Shown: piece by piece, positions 1 through 5,332 of the stretch
Layout of the letters: each line of letters begins with the position of its first letter
How positions within the stretch are numbered: position 1 is the first letter of the stretch
Source of the DNA: an uncultured Eubacteriales bacterium
GTDB lineage: Bacteria; Bacillota; Clostridia; Oscillospirales; Acutalibacteraceae
DNA length: 5,466 bases
Direction: 5' to 3'
NCBI GenBank assembly: GCA_900319655.1
Contig: ONPH01000086.1
Coordinates: forward strand, 1-5,466
Translations under genes and position numbers: made by a program
The notes under the pieces: model-generated
Databases searched by the model: none
What the model saw: only the letters and a program-made list of their open reading frames with translations
What the model was told of the DNA's origin: nothing

Positions 1-658
1 CAATATCGCTTTCGCTCTTAACGGTGTCGTCCGTAAAATATCTGATAATCACAAAAACTATAACAATCAATGCGCCTATCAAAAATCCGATCAGCGCAAA
101 TCTCGAATAGCTTGGCTTGTACCGCTTGTCGCTGAACTCGGGATAGTCGATAATCTTCATCGAGCTTCCCTCTACAATTTGAGCCATATACTGAGGAGCT
201 GTCGTTGAAATTGCCTGAGCGTAGTCATAAGCAAACTGAGGATCAGTATCGACCACAAACACCGAGATAATCTCAGTCTCGTCCTTTACCTCGGTAGATA
301 CAAGCTTTTGAAGCGTATTGTAAGAAGCGTCTAACTCCATTGACTTTGCCGCGGCTGTGAGAATTGTGTTTGATGTTAGTATCTTTTGATAAGTAAGAAC
401 AAGCTGCTTAGAAGCTGTTACATCCGAGCTGGAAAGAAAATCAGTATTTTCCTTGCTCTGCTTATTATTTACATATGCGGTAAAGCCGCTTCGGTAGGTA
501 GGCTTAATCAAAACTTTTGTTCCTACGAACACCGCTCCGCTTAAAATCAATCCCACCAAAATAATTAACCATAGTTTTTTTAGAAGTTCCTTAAGAATGG
601 GAATAATGTCAATCTCACGCTCCGGAACTTCTTTTCTTTTAGTATCGTCTTTCCTCAT
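1..658 (-). CDS. Wzz/CpsC-type polysaccharide chain-length determinant (C-terminus cut by window edge)
   Basis: This reading frame is open from an ATG at 658 to the left edge and gives 219 residues without a stop. The layout is that of the Wzz family (Pfam Wzz): a charged cytoplasmic N-terminus (1-28), a first membrane helix (about 29-51), an extracytoplasmic domain (about 52-185), a proline-containing stretch before the second helix (DYPEF at 171-175, KPSYS at 181-185), and a second helix (about 187-206) followed by RYFTDDTVKSESDI. That last stretch resembles the segment that follows the second helix in CpsC/YwqC-type proteins. In Gram-positive bacteria such proteins are membrane adaptors that activate a cytoplasmic tyrosine kinase (CpsD/YwqD) and control capsule or exopolysaccharide length; here the partner kinase would lie beyond the left edge. 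No kinase domain has begun at the cut. A GGGG at 667-670 (minus strand) is a weak ribosome binding site. The exact polymer cannot be told. Confidence 0.85.
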   Translation of the reverse strand, partial: MRKDDTKRKEVPEREIDIIPILKELLKKLWLIILVGLILSGAVFVGTKVLIKPTYRSGFTAYVNNKQSKENTDFLSSSDVTASKQLVLTYQKILTSNTILTAAAKSMELDASYNTLQKLVSTEVKDETEIISVFVVDTDPQFAYDYAQAISTTAPQYMAQIVEGSSMKIIDYPEFSDKRYKPSYSRFALIGFLIGALIVIVFVIIRYFTDDTVKSESDI

Positions 659-714
659 GATATTTGCCCCAATTTTTATATATTTACTAAACCAAGTATC
701 TGTCATCAGTAAAA

Positions 715-764
715 TCGACGGCACTATTCATAAAAATGCATAGTAAAATCAGAAAATCCGTCGA
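715..764 (-). promoter_or_regulatory. Stem-loop in the leader of the Wzz-type gene
   Basis: A 7-bp inverted repeat, TCGACGG (715-721) with CCGTCGA (758-764), encloses a second smaller hairpin. In the inner one ACTATtCAT (723-731) pairs with ATGcATAGT (736-744) around an AAAA loop, with one mismatch. Both lie in the roughly 120-base leader expected from the promoter at 788-815. The minus-strand RNA continues with AUUUUAC after the outer stem, so a weak attenuator is possible, but the U run is short. The function is unknown; the pairing itself is visible in the sequence. Confidence 0.4.
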
Positions 765-787
765 ATAATTTGATTATTTCCCATAAT

Positions 788-815
788 ATTATAACATTTT
801 TTTAAGAGATGTCAA
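788..815 (-). promoter_or_regulatory. SigA-type promoter of the Wzz-type gene
   Basis: On the minus strand a perfect TTGACA (-35, 810-815) and a perfect TATAAT (-10, 788-793) are separated by 16 bp. A TG one base upstream of the -10 makes it an extended -10. Transcription would start near 781, leaving a leader of about 120 bases before the ATG at 658. This is a strong housekeeping promoter on sequence grounds. Confidence 0.75.
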
Positions 816-970
816 TAAAAGTATAAACAACATCATTGACTAAAAAAGCAATTATTCTAAATTCGAATATTTATGCCAAAATTTAATGCTTTATTCCCCG
901 TCTTAACTGTACTGAATTTTTCAAAGACAACTGTTTAACAAAAAAATACTGACAAAAAATAAATTAAAGG

Positions 971-999
971 TTGAAAGAAAGCTAAAACAGAGTTATAAT
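971..999 (+). promoter_or_regulatory. SigA-type promoter of the six-helix membrane protein gene
   Basis: TTGAAA (971-976) and a perfect TATAAT (994-999) are separated by 17 bp, the ideal spacing. Transcription would start near 1006, giving a leader of about 88 bases before the ATG at 1094. No other equally good site was seen between here and the gene. Confidence 0.75.
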
Positions 1000-1012
1000 A
1001 GATTTGATTAAT

Positions 1013-1066
1013 TTTGTCGCAGTTTTATAAATTCGCGGCAAACAAATCAATAAGGAACTTGGTTCC
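1013..1066 (+). promoter_or_regulatory. Two small stem-loops in the leader of the membrane protein gene
   Basis: The first stem pairs TTTGTCGC (1013-1020) with GCGGCAAA (1035-1042), 8 bp with one G-U pair and a 14-base loop. The second pairs GGAAC (1054-1058) with GTTCC (1062-1066) around a 3-base loop. Neither covers the ribosome binding site AGGAGA at 1081-1086. They could stabilise the messenger or be a protein target; no known riboswitch pattern was recognised. Confidence 0.35.
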
Positions 1067-1093
1067 GAAAAAAACAAAAAAGGAGAAAAAAAG

Positions 1094-1747
1094 ATGAAAT
1101 TTCCAAACGCAGCTAAAGGTATTAGCAAAATTTTCACATCAGAGATTCTCGCTCTGATTGCCGCAATCGCAACAGGCGTTGCTTCCATTCTTGCCGCAGT
1201 AATGTATGCTTCGGCAAAAACTAACAGCACCGCAGGCGCAGCAGCTTCCGGTATCGGAACGCTTGTTCTCGTTTTAGGCGCGTCCGTACTCTTAGTTATC
1301 GCGCTTATCCTCAAGATTGTAGGCGTTGTTCAGACATCAAAGGATGAGGATTCGTTCAAGATGATTATTTACCTCACAATTTTCACCTTGATTGTTGCAG
1401 TTGTTGCAGCTATCTTCTCAAGGGTAACTTTCCTCAACAACATTGCAAACGCAGTTTCGGCAATCGGCAGCTTTGTTACTACTCTTCTTATCATCCTTGG
1501 TATCGGCAACCTCGGCGTACAGGTTGGCAATGATGAAGTAATTGACAAGTGCTCAAGCCAGTTCAAGCTTATCCTCGGCATCGGTATCGTTGCTCTTCTC
1601 GCAAGATTTTTCTGCATCTTCCTTCCCACCGTTCCGGCTCAGGGTATCGTAATTGCTCTTGCAGTTGTTGCTCTGGTTCTCAACGTTATTCAGTACATCC
1701 TTTATCTCTCACTGCTTTCAAAAGCAAAGAAGATGCTCAACGACTAA
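1094..1747 (+). CDS. Six-helix integral membrane protein of unknown function
   Basis: I do not recognise a family. The 217-residue product is strongly hydrophobic with about six membrane helices at residues 17-39, 53-79, 88-109, 119-141, 157-178 and 184-207. The basic N-terminus (KFPNAAKGISK) and the basic C-terminus (SKAKKMLND) both suggest a cytoplasmic location, as expected for an even helix number. The polar loops after helices 2 and 4 are similar: VVQTSKDEDSFKMI (78-91) and GVQVGNDEVIDKCSSQFKLI (141-160), so the protein looks built from repeated helical hairpins. No catalytic motif, signal peptide or transporter signature is visible. The ATG has a good ribosome binding site (AGGAGA at 1081-1086, 7 bases upstream). 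Together with the near-consensus promoter, a strong terminator and a narrow choice of codons (many GTT, CTT, ATC, GCA), this suggests high expression. It is a single-gene transcription unit. Confidence 0.85.
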   Translation: MKFPNAAKGISKIFTSEILALIAAIATGVASILAAVMYASAKTNSTAGAAASGIGTLVLVLGASVLLVIALILKIVGVVQTSKDEDSFKMIIYLTIFTLIVAVVAAIFSRVTFLNNIANAVSAIGSFVTTLLIILGIGNLGVQVGNDEVIDKCSSQFKLILGIGIVALLARFFCIFLPTVPAQGIVIALAVVALVLNVIQYILYLSLLSKAKKMLND

Positions 1748-1769
1748 TTGCTGAAAAATACTAAACTAC

Positions 1770-1803
1770 AAAATCCCGAACGGAATTCCGTTCGGGATTT
1801 TTT
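1770..1803. terminator. Perfect palindromic, probably bidirectional terminator
   Basis: Positions 1770-1801 form a perfect 16-bp inverted repeat centred on the EcoRI-like GAATTC, with a GC-rich core (CCCGAACGG / CCGTTCGGG). On the plus strand it runs into six T residues (1798-1803), a classic intrinsic terminator for the membrane protein gene, 23 bases after its stop. On the minus strand the stem is followed by TTTTGTAGTTT, so it can also end the convergent radical SAM gene, whose stop is at 1836. Confidence 0.9.
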
Positions 1804-1835
1804 ATAATTCTATCATAGTTTTCCTCAAAACACAG

Positions 1836-2708
1836 CTAATCCCACAGGCTCAGCTGCTGCGGCGCGTTCTTTTCTTCAAACTGACTAAGATATTCAAAAA
1901 TCAAATCGTTGTCGTGCATTATGCCATTTTGCTCGCAGGTGCGGTGAAAAAGCCGCATTAACTCCGCGCTTTTCGGACTGTTTATCACATACTGATTGCC
2001 GTACTCGCGGATATACCGCTCCTTAAGACCCGGGAAGCTTTTGTCGAGCTGACGGTAAAAATATTCCCTGTTGCCTTCGCGCAAGGTCAGTCCCATTCCG
2101 AAGCAGATTATTCCGCGCACCTTTGCCGCAACGCACATATCCAAAATCCGGCGGATATTGTCCTCGGTATCGTTTATGTACGGCAGAACAGGGCACAGCC
2201 ATACGACGGTCGGAATATTGTTGTCGCGCAGGATTTTGAGCGCTTCAAAGCGCTGTTTTGTTGTACTGACATTCGGCTCGATAAGCTTGCACAGGGCTTC
2301 ATCAGCGGTCGTTAACGTCATCTGAACGACCGCCTTTGTCTTTTGATTTATGCGTTTTAGGATATCCAAATCCCTTAGAACGCGGTCTGATTTTGTAATC
2401 AGCGTTGCGCCGAAGCCGTATTTTTTAATTAACAACAAGGCTTTTCGCGTGTATTCAAGCCGAGCTTCGAGCGGCATATACGGATCGCTCATAGAGCCTG
2501 TGCCGATCATACAGCGCTTTCTCTTTCGGCGCAGGGCGTTTTCGAGAAGCTCAATCGCGTTCTCTTTTACCTCGATATCCTCAAACTCGTGGTTCATCTG
2601 ATAGCAGTTGCTACGCGAGTCGCAGTAAATACAGCCGTGCGTGCAGCCGCGGTACAAATTCATTCCATTGTTTTGGGAGAGTATTCCTTTTACCTTTGTA
2701 TAATGCAT
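1836..2708 (-). CDS. SplB-like radical SAM protein (COG1533 group)
   Basis: This 290-residue protein carries the radical SAM motif CTHGCIYC, with C22, C26 and C29 binding the 4Fe-4S cluster that cleaves S-adenosylmethionine. The context NLYRGCTHGCIYCDSRS (17-33) is typical of the COG1533 group, which includes spore photoproduct lyase. Other group hallmarks are SDPYMPLE (74-81), TKSDRVLRDLD (105-115), EPNVSTTKQRFEAL (144-157) and PVLPYIND (173-180). It is shorter than true SplB (about 340 residues). At the position where SplB has its hydrogen-donor cysteine I read Ser72/Met73 (alignment from memory), so it is probably not a true SplB; the substrate is unknown. The C-terminus ends QLSLWD, close to the QL(S/D)LF sliding-clamp-binding consensus. 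The ATG has an AGGG ribosome binding site at 2716-2719. A promoter-like site lies at 2792-2820 and the shared terminator at 1770-1801. It follows spoVAD in the same direction. Confidence 0.9.
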   Translation of the reverse strand: MHYTKVKGILSQNNGMNLYRGCTHGCIYCDSRSNCYQMNHEFEDIEVKENAIELLENALRRKRKRCMIGTGSMSDPYMPLEARLEYTRKALLLIKKYGFGATLITKSDRVLRDLDILKRINQKTKAVVQMTLTTADEALCKLIEPNVSTTKQRFEALKILRDNNIPTVVWLCPVLPYINDTEDNIRRILDMCVAAKVRGIICFGMGLTLREGNREYFYRQLDKSFPGLKERYIREYGNQYVINSPKSAELMRLFHRTCEQNGIMHDNDLIFEYLSQFEEKNAPQQLSLWD

Positions 2709-2734
2709 ATCCGTTCCCTAAGATTTTTATAATG

Positions 2735-2774
2735 CAACACCGCATAATTCAATTGTGCGAATTGTGCGGCGTTG
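2735..2774. repeat. Imperfect palindrome with a tandem 9-bp repeat upstream of the radical SAM gene
   Basis: Arms 2735-2750 and 2759-2774 form a 16-bp stem with two non-Watson-Crick positions and an 8-base loop. Within it AATTGTGCG occurs twice in tandem (2751-2759 and 2760-2768), and an inverted near-copy, CGCATAATT, sits at 2741-2749. The element lies just downstream of the predicted start of transcription (about 2785) of the minus-strand radical SAM gene and about 80 bases past the spoVAD stop. It is not followed by a clean U run on the minus strand (CATTATAAAAATC), so a terminator for spoVAD is not well supported; an operator or leader structure fits better. Confidence 0.5.
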
Positions 2775-2791
2775 TCTTATTATTTAATATT

Positions 2792-2820
2792 ATTTTAACA
2801 TATTGTTTTTCTGTTTACAA
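2792..2820 (-). promoter_or_regulatory. Probable promoter of the radical SAM gene
   Basis: On the minus strand TTGTAA (2815-2820) and TAAAAT (2792-2797) are separated by 17 bp, a reasonable SigA-type match with two mismatches in the -35 and one in the -10. Transcription would start near 2785, leaving a leader of about 75 bases that contains the palindrome at 2735-2774. The surrounding DNA is AT-rich, so a chance match is possible. Confidence 0.5.
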
Positions 2821-2854
2821 TAATTATTTTGGCATAATAATATCAAGGTTAGTT

Positions 2855-3862
2855 TTACGACTGCAAATTTACAAGGTGAGCGATTGACGGAATGGTTTTG
2901 CTCTGCCCTGCGGTTGTTGCGCTTAAAAGCGCTCCTGTCGCGATAAAGAGGATATTTTTCAGCTTTCCGTGCTCCAAATCGTTAAGGATTTTTGAGCAAA
3001 GCACCGAGGCACAACAGCCGCAGCCCGAGCCTCCTGCGTGAACATCCTGAAAACGGCGTTCAAATATCATTAAGCCGCAGTCACGGTGATTGTTTTTGAT
3101 GTCTATTCCCTCTCTTTGTAAAAGCTCGTACAACGAATTGCTTCCGACCTCACCCAAATCGCCCGTGAAAATGCAGTCAAAGTCCGACGGCGAGCTGTCC
3201 GTATCCTTAAAAAACGCGGCTATGGTCTCAGCCGCAGCAGGAGCCATGGCGGCGCCCATATTATTGGCGTCGGTTATGCCGAGGTCGATGATTTTTCCGA
3301 CCGTCGCGCGGCTGATTTTGACCTTGCATTCGCCGTTTCCAATAATACAACAGCCTGCGCCCGTCACCGTCCACTGCGCGGTCGGAGTGCGGATTGCGCC
3401 GTATTCGAGCGGATAGCGGTACTGCCGTTCGGCTGAGCAAAAGTGTGACGAGGTTGAACAGCCTGCGTTTTCCGCCGCTCCCGATTCGACAAACACCGAT
3501 GCGGCTATAATGTTCTGCGCCATGGTCGAGCATGCGCCGTACTGACCGAGGTACGGAATGTTGTAGTCCTTAAGCCCAAAGCTCGAGCCCACGCACTGGT
3601 TTAGCAAATCGCCTGCAAACACAAAGTCGATATCCGATTTTTTTAGCTTTCCCTTTTTAAGCGCAAGCGCCATAGCCTCGGTTTGAAGCTGACTTTCCGC
3701 GTCCTCGTAGGTGTCGAGCCCGTCGTAGCTGTCGGTTATAATCTTATCAAAAAGTCCGCCGAGCGGCCCTTCGCTCTCTTTTTTTCCGGCAACCGAAGCA
3801 TAAGCCCTGACAGTCGGCTGATTTGTAAATTCAAGTGTTCTGTTTCCGATTCTTTTAATCAT
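2855..3862 (-). CDS. spoVAD: Stage V sporulation protein AD (dipicolinate-binding SpoVA subunit)
   Basis: The 335-residue product matches SpoVAD along its whole length (family about 335-340). SpoVAD has a thiolase-like fold, sits at the spore inner membrane, and binds dipicolinic acid during its uptake into the forespore and release on germination. Visible hallmarks are GPLGGLFD (32-39), DFVFAGDLLNQC (79-90), YGACST with C111 at the thiolase-nucleophile-like position (108-113), the SSHFCSAERQYRYPLEYG block (138-155), FTGDLGEVGS (232-241), and the glycine/cysteine-rich HAGGSGCGCCASV (275-287). The ATG at 3862 is set by a perfect AGGAGG at 3870-3875, 7 bases upstream. In most spore formers it sits in an operon with spoVAC and spoVAE; here its neighbours are dapL and a radical SAM gene. 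The dapL terminator lies directly upstream, and I found no clear SigF/SigG promoter in the 80-bp gap, so how it is switched on is not evident. Confidence 0.95.
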   Translation of the reverse strand: MIKRIGNRTLEFTNQPTVRAYASVAGKKESEGPLGGLFDKIITDSYDGLDTYEDAESQLQTEAMALALKKGKLKKSDIDFVFAGDLLNQCVGSSFGLKDYNIPYLGQYGACSTMAQNIIAASVFVESGAAENAGCSTSSHFCSAERQYRYPLEYGAIRTPTAQWTVTGAGCCIIGNGECKVKISRATVGKIIDLGITDANNMGAAMAPAAAETIAAFFKDTDSSPSDFDCIFTGDLGEVGSNSLYELLQREGIDIKNNHRDCGLMIFERRFQDVHAGGSGCGCCASVLCSKILNDLEHGKLKNILFIATGALLSATTAGQSKTIPSIAHLVNLQS

Positions 3863-3910
3863 AATAATTCCTCCTGCAATTATTATTCAAGCTTGCGGAA
3901 AAATTATTAT

Positions 3911-3939
3911 TGCAAAATGAAAATCCGCCTTGCGGCGGA
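3911..3939 (-). terminator. Intrinsic terminator of dapL
   Basis: On the minus strand TCCGCC-GCAA-GGCGGA (3939 down to 3924) is a 6-bp all-paired stem with a GNRA-type GCAA loop, followed by TTTTCATTTTGCA. It begins six bases after the dapL stop codon and should separate dapL from spoVAD. The stem is short and its U run is interrupted, so some read-through into spoVAD is possible. On the plus strand it is also followed by a T run, but no plus-strand gene ends here. Confidence 0.8.
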
Positions 3940-3944
3940 CTTTT

Positions 3945-5123
3945 TTATTTTAGAAGATTTTTAATTCTTTCGACAGCCTCGATTGTTTTGTCGCGGTCAC
4001 CGAATGAGGTCAGGCGGAAAAAGCCTTTTCCGTTTTCTCCAAAGCCCTCGCCCGGAGTGCCGACAACTGCGGCGTTTTGGAGCAGGTAATCGAAAAATTC
4101 CCAGCTGCCCATACCGTTGGGGCATTTAAGCCAGATGTACGGCGAATTTTTGCCGCCGGTGTAGTAAATTCCGAGCTCGTCAAGGGCTGACGCGATAATC
4201 TTCGCGTTGCCGCTGTAGTAGTCGAGGTTCTCTTTGATTTGATTTTGTCCCTCGGCACTGAACACCTCTGCCGCGGCACACTGAACCGGCCACGACACGC
4301 CGTTGAACTTTGTCGCCTGACGGCGGTACCACATTGAGTGCAGGTTGTGTCCGTCGCGCTCAAGCTCCTTGGGAATGACGGTATAGCCGCAGCGTGTTCC
4401 GGTAAAGCCTGCGGTTTTTGAGAGCGAGCAAAGCTCTATCGCGCAGGTGCGCGCGCCCTCAATACAGAAAATCGAACGAGGCGACTCGTCCTTGATAAAC
4501 GCCTCATACGCCGCGTCGTATATAATCACCGCGCCGTTTTTGTTGGCGTAGTCTACCCAGATTTTAAGCTGCTCTGCGCTGTAAGCCGCGCCTGTCGGAT
4601 TGCCGGGAGAACAGAGATAAATTATATCTGCCTTAACATTTTCGTCGGGCATTGCGAGGAAGTGATTTTCCTGAGTCGCGGCGGCGTAGATGATTTTTCT
4701 GCCTGCCATCAGGTTCGCGTCAACATAAACCGGGTAAACCGGGTCGGTGACAAGCACGGTGTTGTCCTGCGAGAAGATGTCGCCAAGGTTTCCGCAGTCG
4801 GACTTTGCGCCGTCCGAAATAAAAATTTCATCCGCGCCGACCTCAACGCCGTAGCTCTTGTAATAGCCCGACACCGCCTCGCGAACAAAGTCATAGCCCT
4901 CATACTCGGGATAGCCCTTGAAGGTTTCCTTGTGGCGCAAATCCTCGCAGCCCTTTTTCATAGAGGCAACGACAATCGGCGCAATCGGCAGGGTAACATC
5001 ACCGATACCGAGCCTAATAATCTCTTTATCGGGGTTCGCGGCGGCGAATTCATTGGTCTTGCGCGCGACGTCCGCAAACAGATAATTCGGTACAAGCAAG
5101 TCAAAATTGCTGTTGATTTTCAT
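3945..5123 (-). CDS. dapL: LL-diaminopimelate aminotransferase
   Basis: This 392-residue enzyme is a class I/II, fold-type I PLP aminotransferase. DapL transfers an amino group from glutamate to tetrahydrodipicolinate to make LL-diaminopimelate in one step for lysine and peptidoglycan, bypassing DapD/DapC/DapE. The N-terminus NYLFADVARK (13-22), IIRLGIGDVTLP (35-46), EIFISDGAKSDCGN (99-112) and DPVYPVYVDANLMAGR (127-142) are signatures of DapL rather than of general aspartate aminotransferases. PLP-site residues are visible: N175 in SPGNPTGA, D203 and Y206 in YDAAYE, the Schiff-base lysine K236 in SLSKTAGFTGTR, and R370 in FFRLTSFGD. The segment GYPEYEGY (70-77) differs somewhat from the GYGPEQGY form I remember for this family. 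The ATG at 5123 has AGGAAG at 5131-5136. A fully consensus promoter precedes it and a terminator follows, so it is probably a constitutive single-gene unit. Confidence 0.95.
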   Translation of the reverse strand: MKINSNFDLLVPNYLFADVARKTNEFAAANPDKEIIRLGIGDVTLPIAPIVVASMKKGCEDLRHKETFKGYPEYEGYDFVREAVSGYYKSYGVEVGADEIFISDGAKSDCGNLGDIFSQDNTVLVTDPVYPVYVDANLMAGRKIIYAAATQENHFLAMPDENVKADIIYLCSPGNPTGAAYSAEQLKIWVDYANKNGAVIIYDAAYEAFIKDESPRSIFCIEGARTCAIELCSLSKTAGFTGTRCGYTVIPKELERDGHNLHSMWYRRQATKFNGVSWPVQCAAAEVFSAEGQNQIKENLDYYSGNAKIIASALDELGIYYTGGKNSPYIWLKCPNGMGSWEFFDYLLQNAAVVGTPGEGFGENGKGFFRLTSFGDRDKTIEAVERIKNLLK

Positions 5124-5159
5124 AATTACACTTCCTGTTCTGCGTAAAATTACCTTTTT

Positions 5160-5188
5160 ATTATATTATTGAGCAGGAGTATTGTCAA
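5160..5188 (-). promoter_or_regulatory. Fully consensus SigA promoter of dapL
   Basis: On the minus strand TTGACA (5183-5188), a 17-bp spacer and TATAAT (5160-5165) match the housekeeping consensus at every position. Transcription would start near 5153, leaving a short leader of about 30 bases with the ribosome binding site AGGAAG. The leader has no room for a lysine riboswitch or T-box, so dapL appears not to be controlled that way from this promoter. Confidence 0.9.
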
Positions 5189-5193
5189 TAGAT

Positions 5194-5304
5194 TTTGCAA
5201 CTTTTATTTTTGTAATATTCAATTATTTTTGCTTTTGTGCGGATAATTACAAATTTTTCGGGATATTTGCAACTTTCAATGCGCATTTCCTGCATTTTGT
5301 AATA
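5194..5304. repeat. Short direct and inverted repeats upstream of the dapL promoter
   Basis: TTTGCAACTTT occurs exactly twice (5194-5204 and 5266-5276). TTTTGTAATA occurs exactly twice (5208-5217 and 5295-5304), and its partial inverse ATTACAAA lies at 5246-5253. All are just upstream of the dapL -35. They may be binding sites or only the low complexity of AT-rich DNA; the first pair, with its GC bases, is the less likely to be chance. Confidence 0.4.
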
Positions 5305-5332
5305 CAGATTATAATCATTCATAAAATAGGTC

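Larger units (their letters stand above)
659..1093. other. Divergent intergenic region, 435 bp, AT-rich
   Basis: This stretch separates the minus-strand Wzz-type gene from the plus-strand membrane protein gene. I see no convincing coding sequence in it. It holds a promoter for each flanking gene (788-815 minus, 971-999 plus) and inverted repeats in both presumed leaders (715-764 and 1013-1066). The middle, about 816-970, is very AT-rich and shows nothing I can name apart from a short AATTCGAAT-like palindrome near 860-868. Confidence 0.7.

Noticed and set aside
982..1314. Minus-strand 110-residue open frame
   Set aside because: It is the antisense shadow of the membrane protein gene and crosses that gene's promoter and leader.
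1836..2708. Calling the radical SAM gene splB (spore photoproduct lyase)
   Set aside because: The protein is about 50 residues shorter than SplB, and the donor cysteine is not where expected, so only the wider COG1533 family is supported.
2696..2887. Plus-strand 63-residue open frame between the radical SAM gene and spoVAD
   Set aside because: It covers the intergenic region and the palindrome, has no ribosome binding site, and overlaps both neighbours on the opposite strand.
3863..3944. SigF/SigG-type promoter for spoVAD
   Set aside because: AATAATA boxes resembling a -10 occur near 3882-3888 and 3904-3910, but the first is too close to the ribosome binding site and neither has a convincing -35 at the right distance.
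3945..5123. Calling the aminotransferase a general aspartate aminotransferase
   Set aside because: The LGIGDVTLP, SDGAKSDCGN and DPVYPVYVDANLMAGR signatures are specific to DapL.
4662..5147. Plus-strand 161-residue open frame
   Set aside because: It is antisense to dapL, which is a clear full-length family member; long antisense frames are common in such coding DNA.
5287..5315. Plus-strand promoter TTCCTG, 17 bp, TATAAT
   Set aside because: The -10 is perfect, but the -35 matches at only the first two bases; TATAAT boxes are frequent by chance in this AT-rich stretch.
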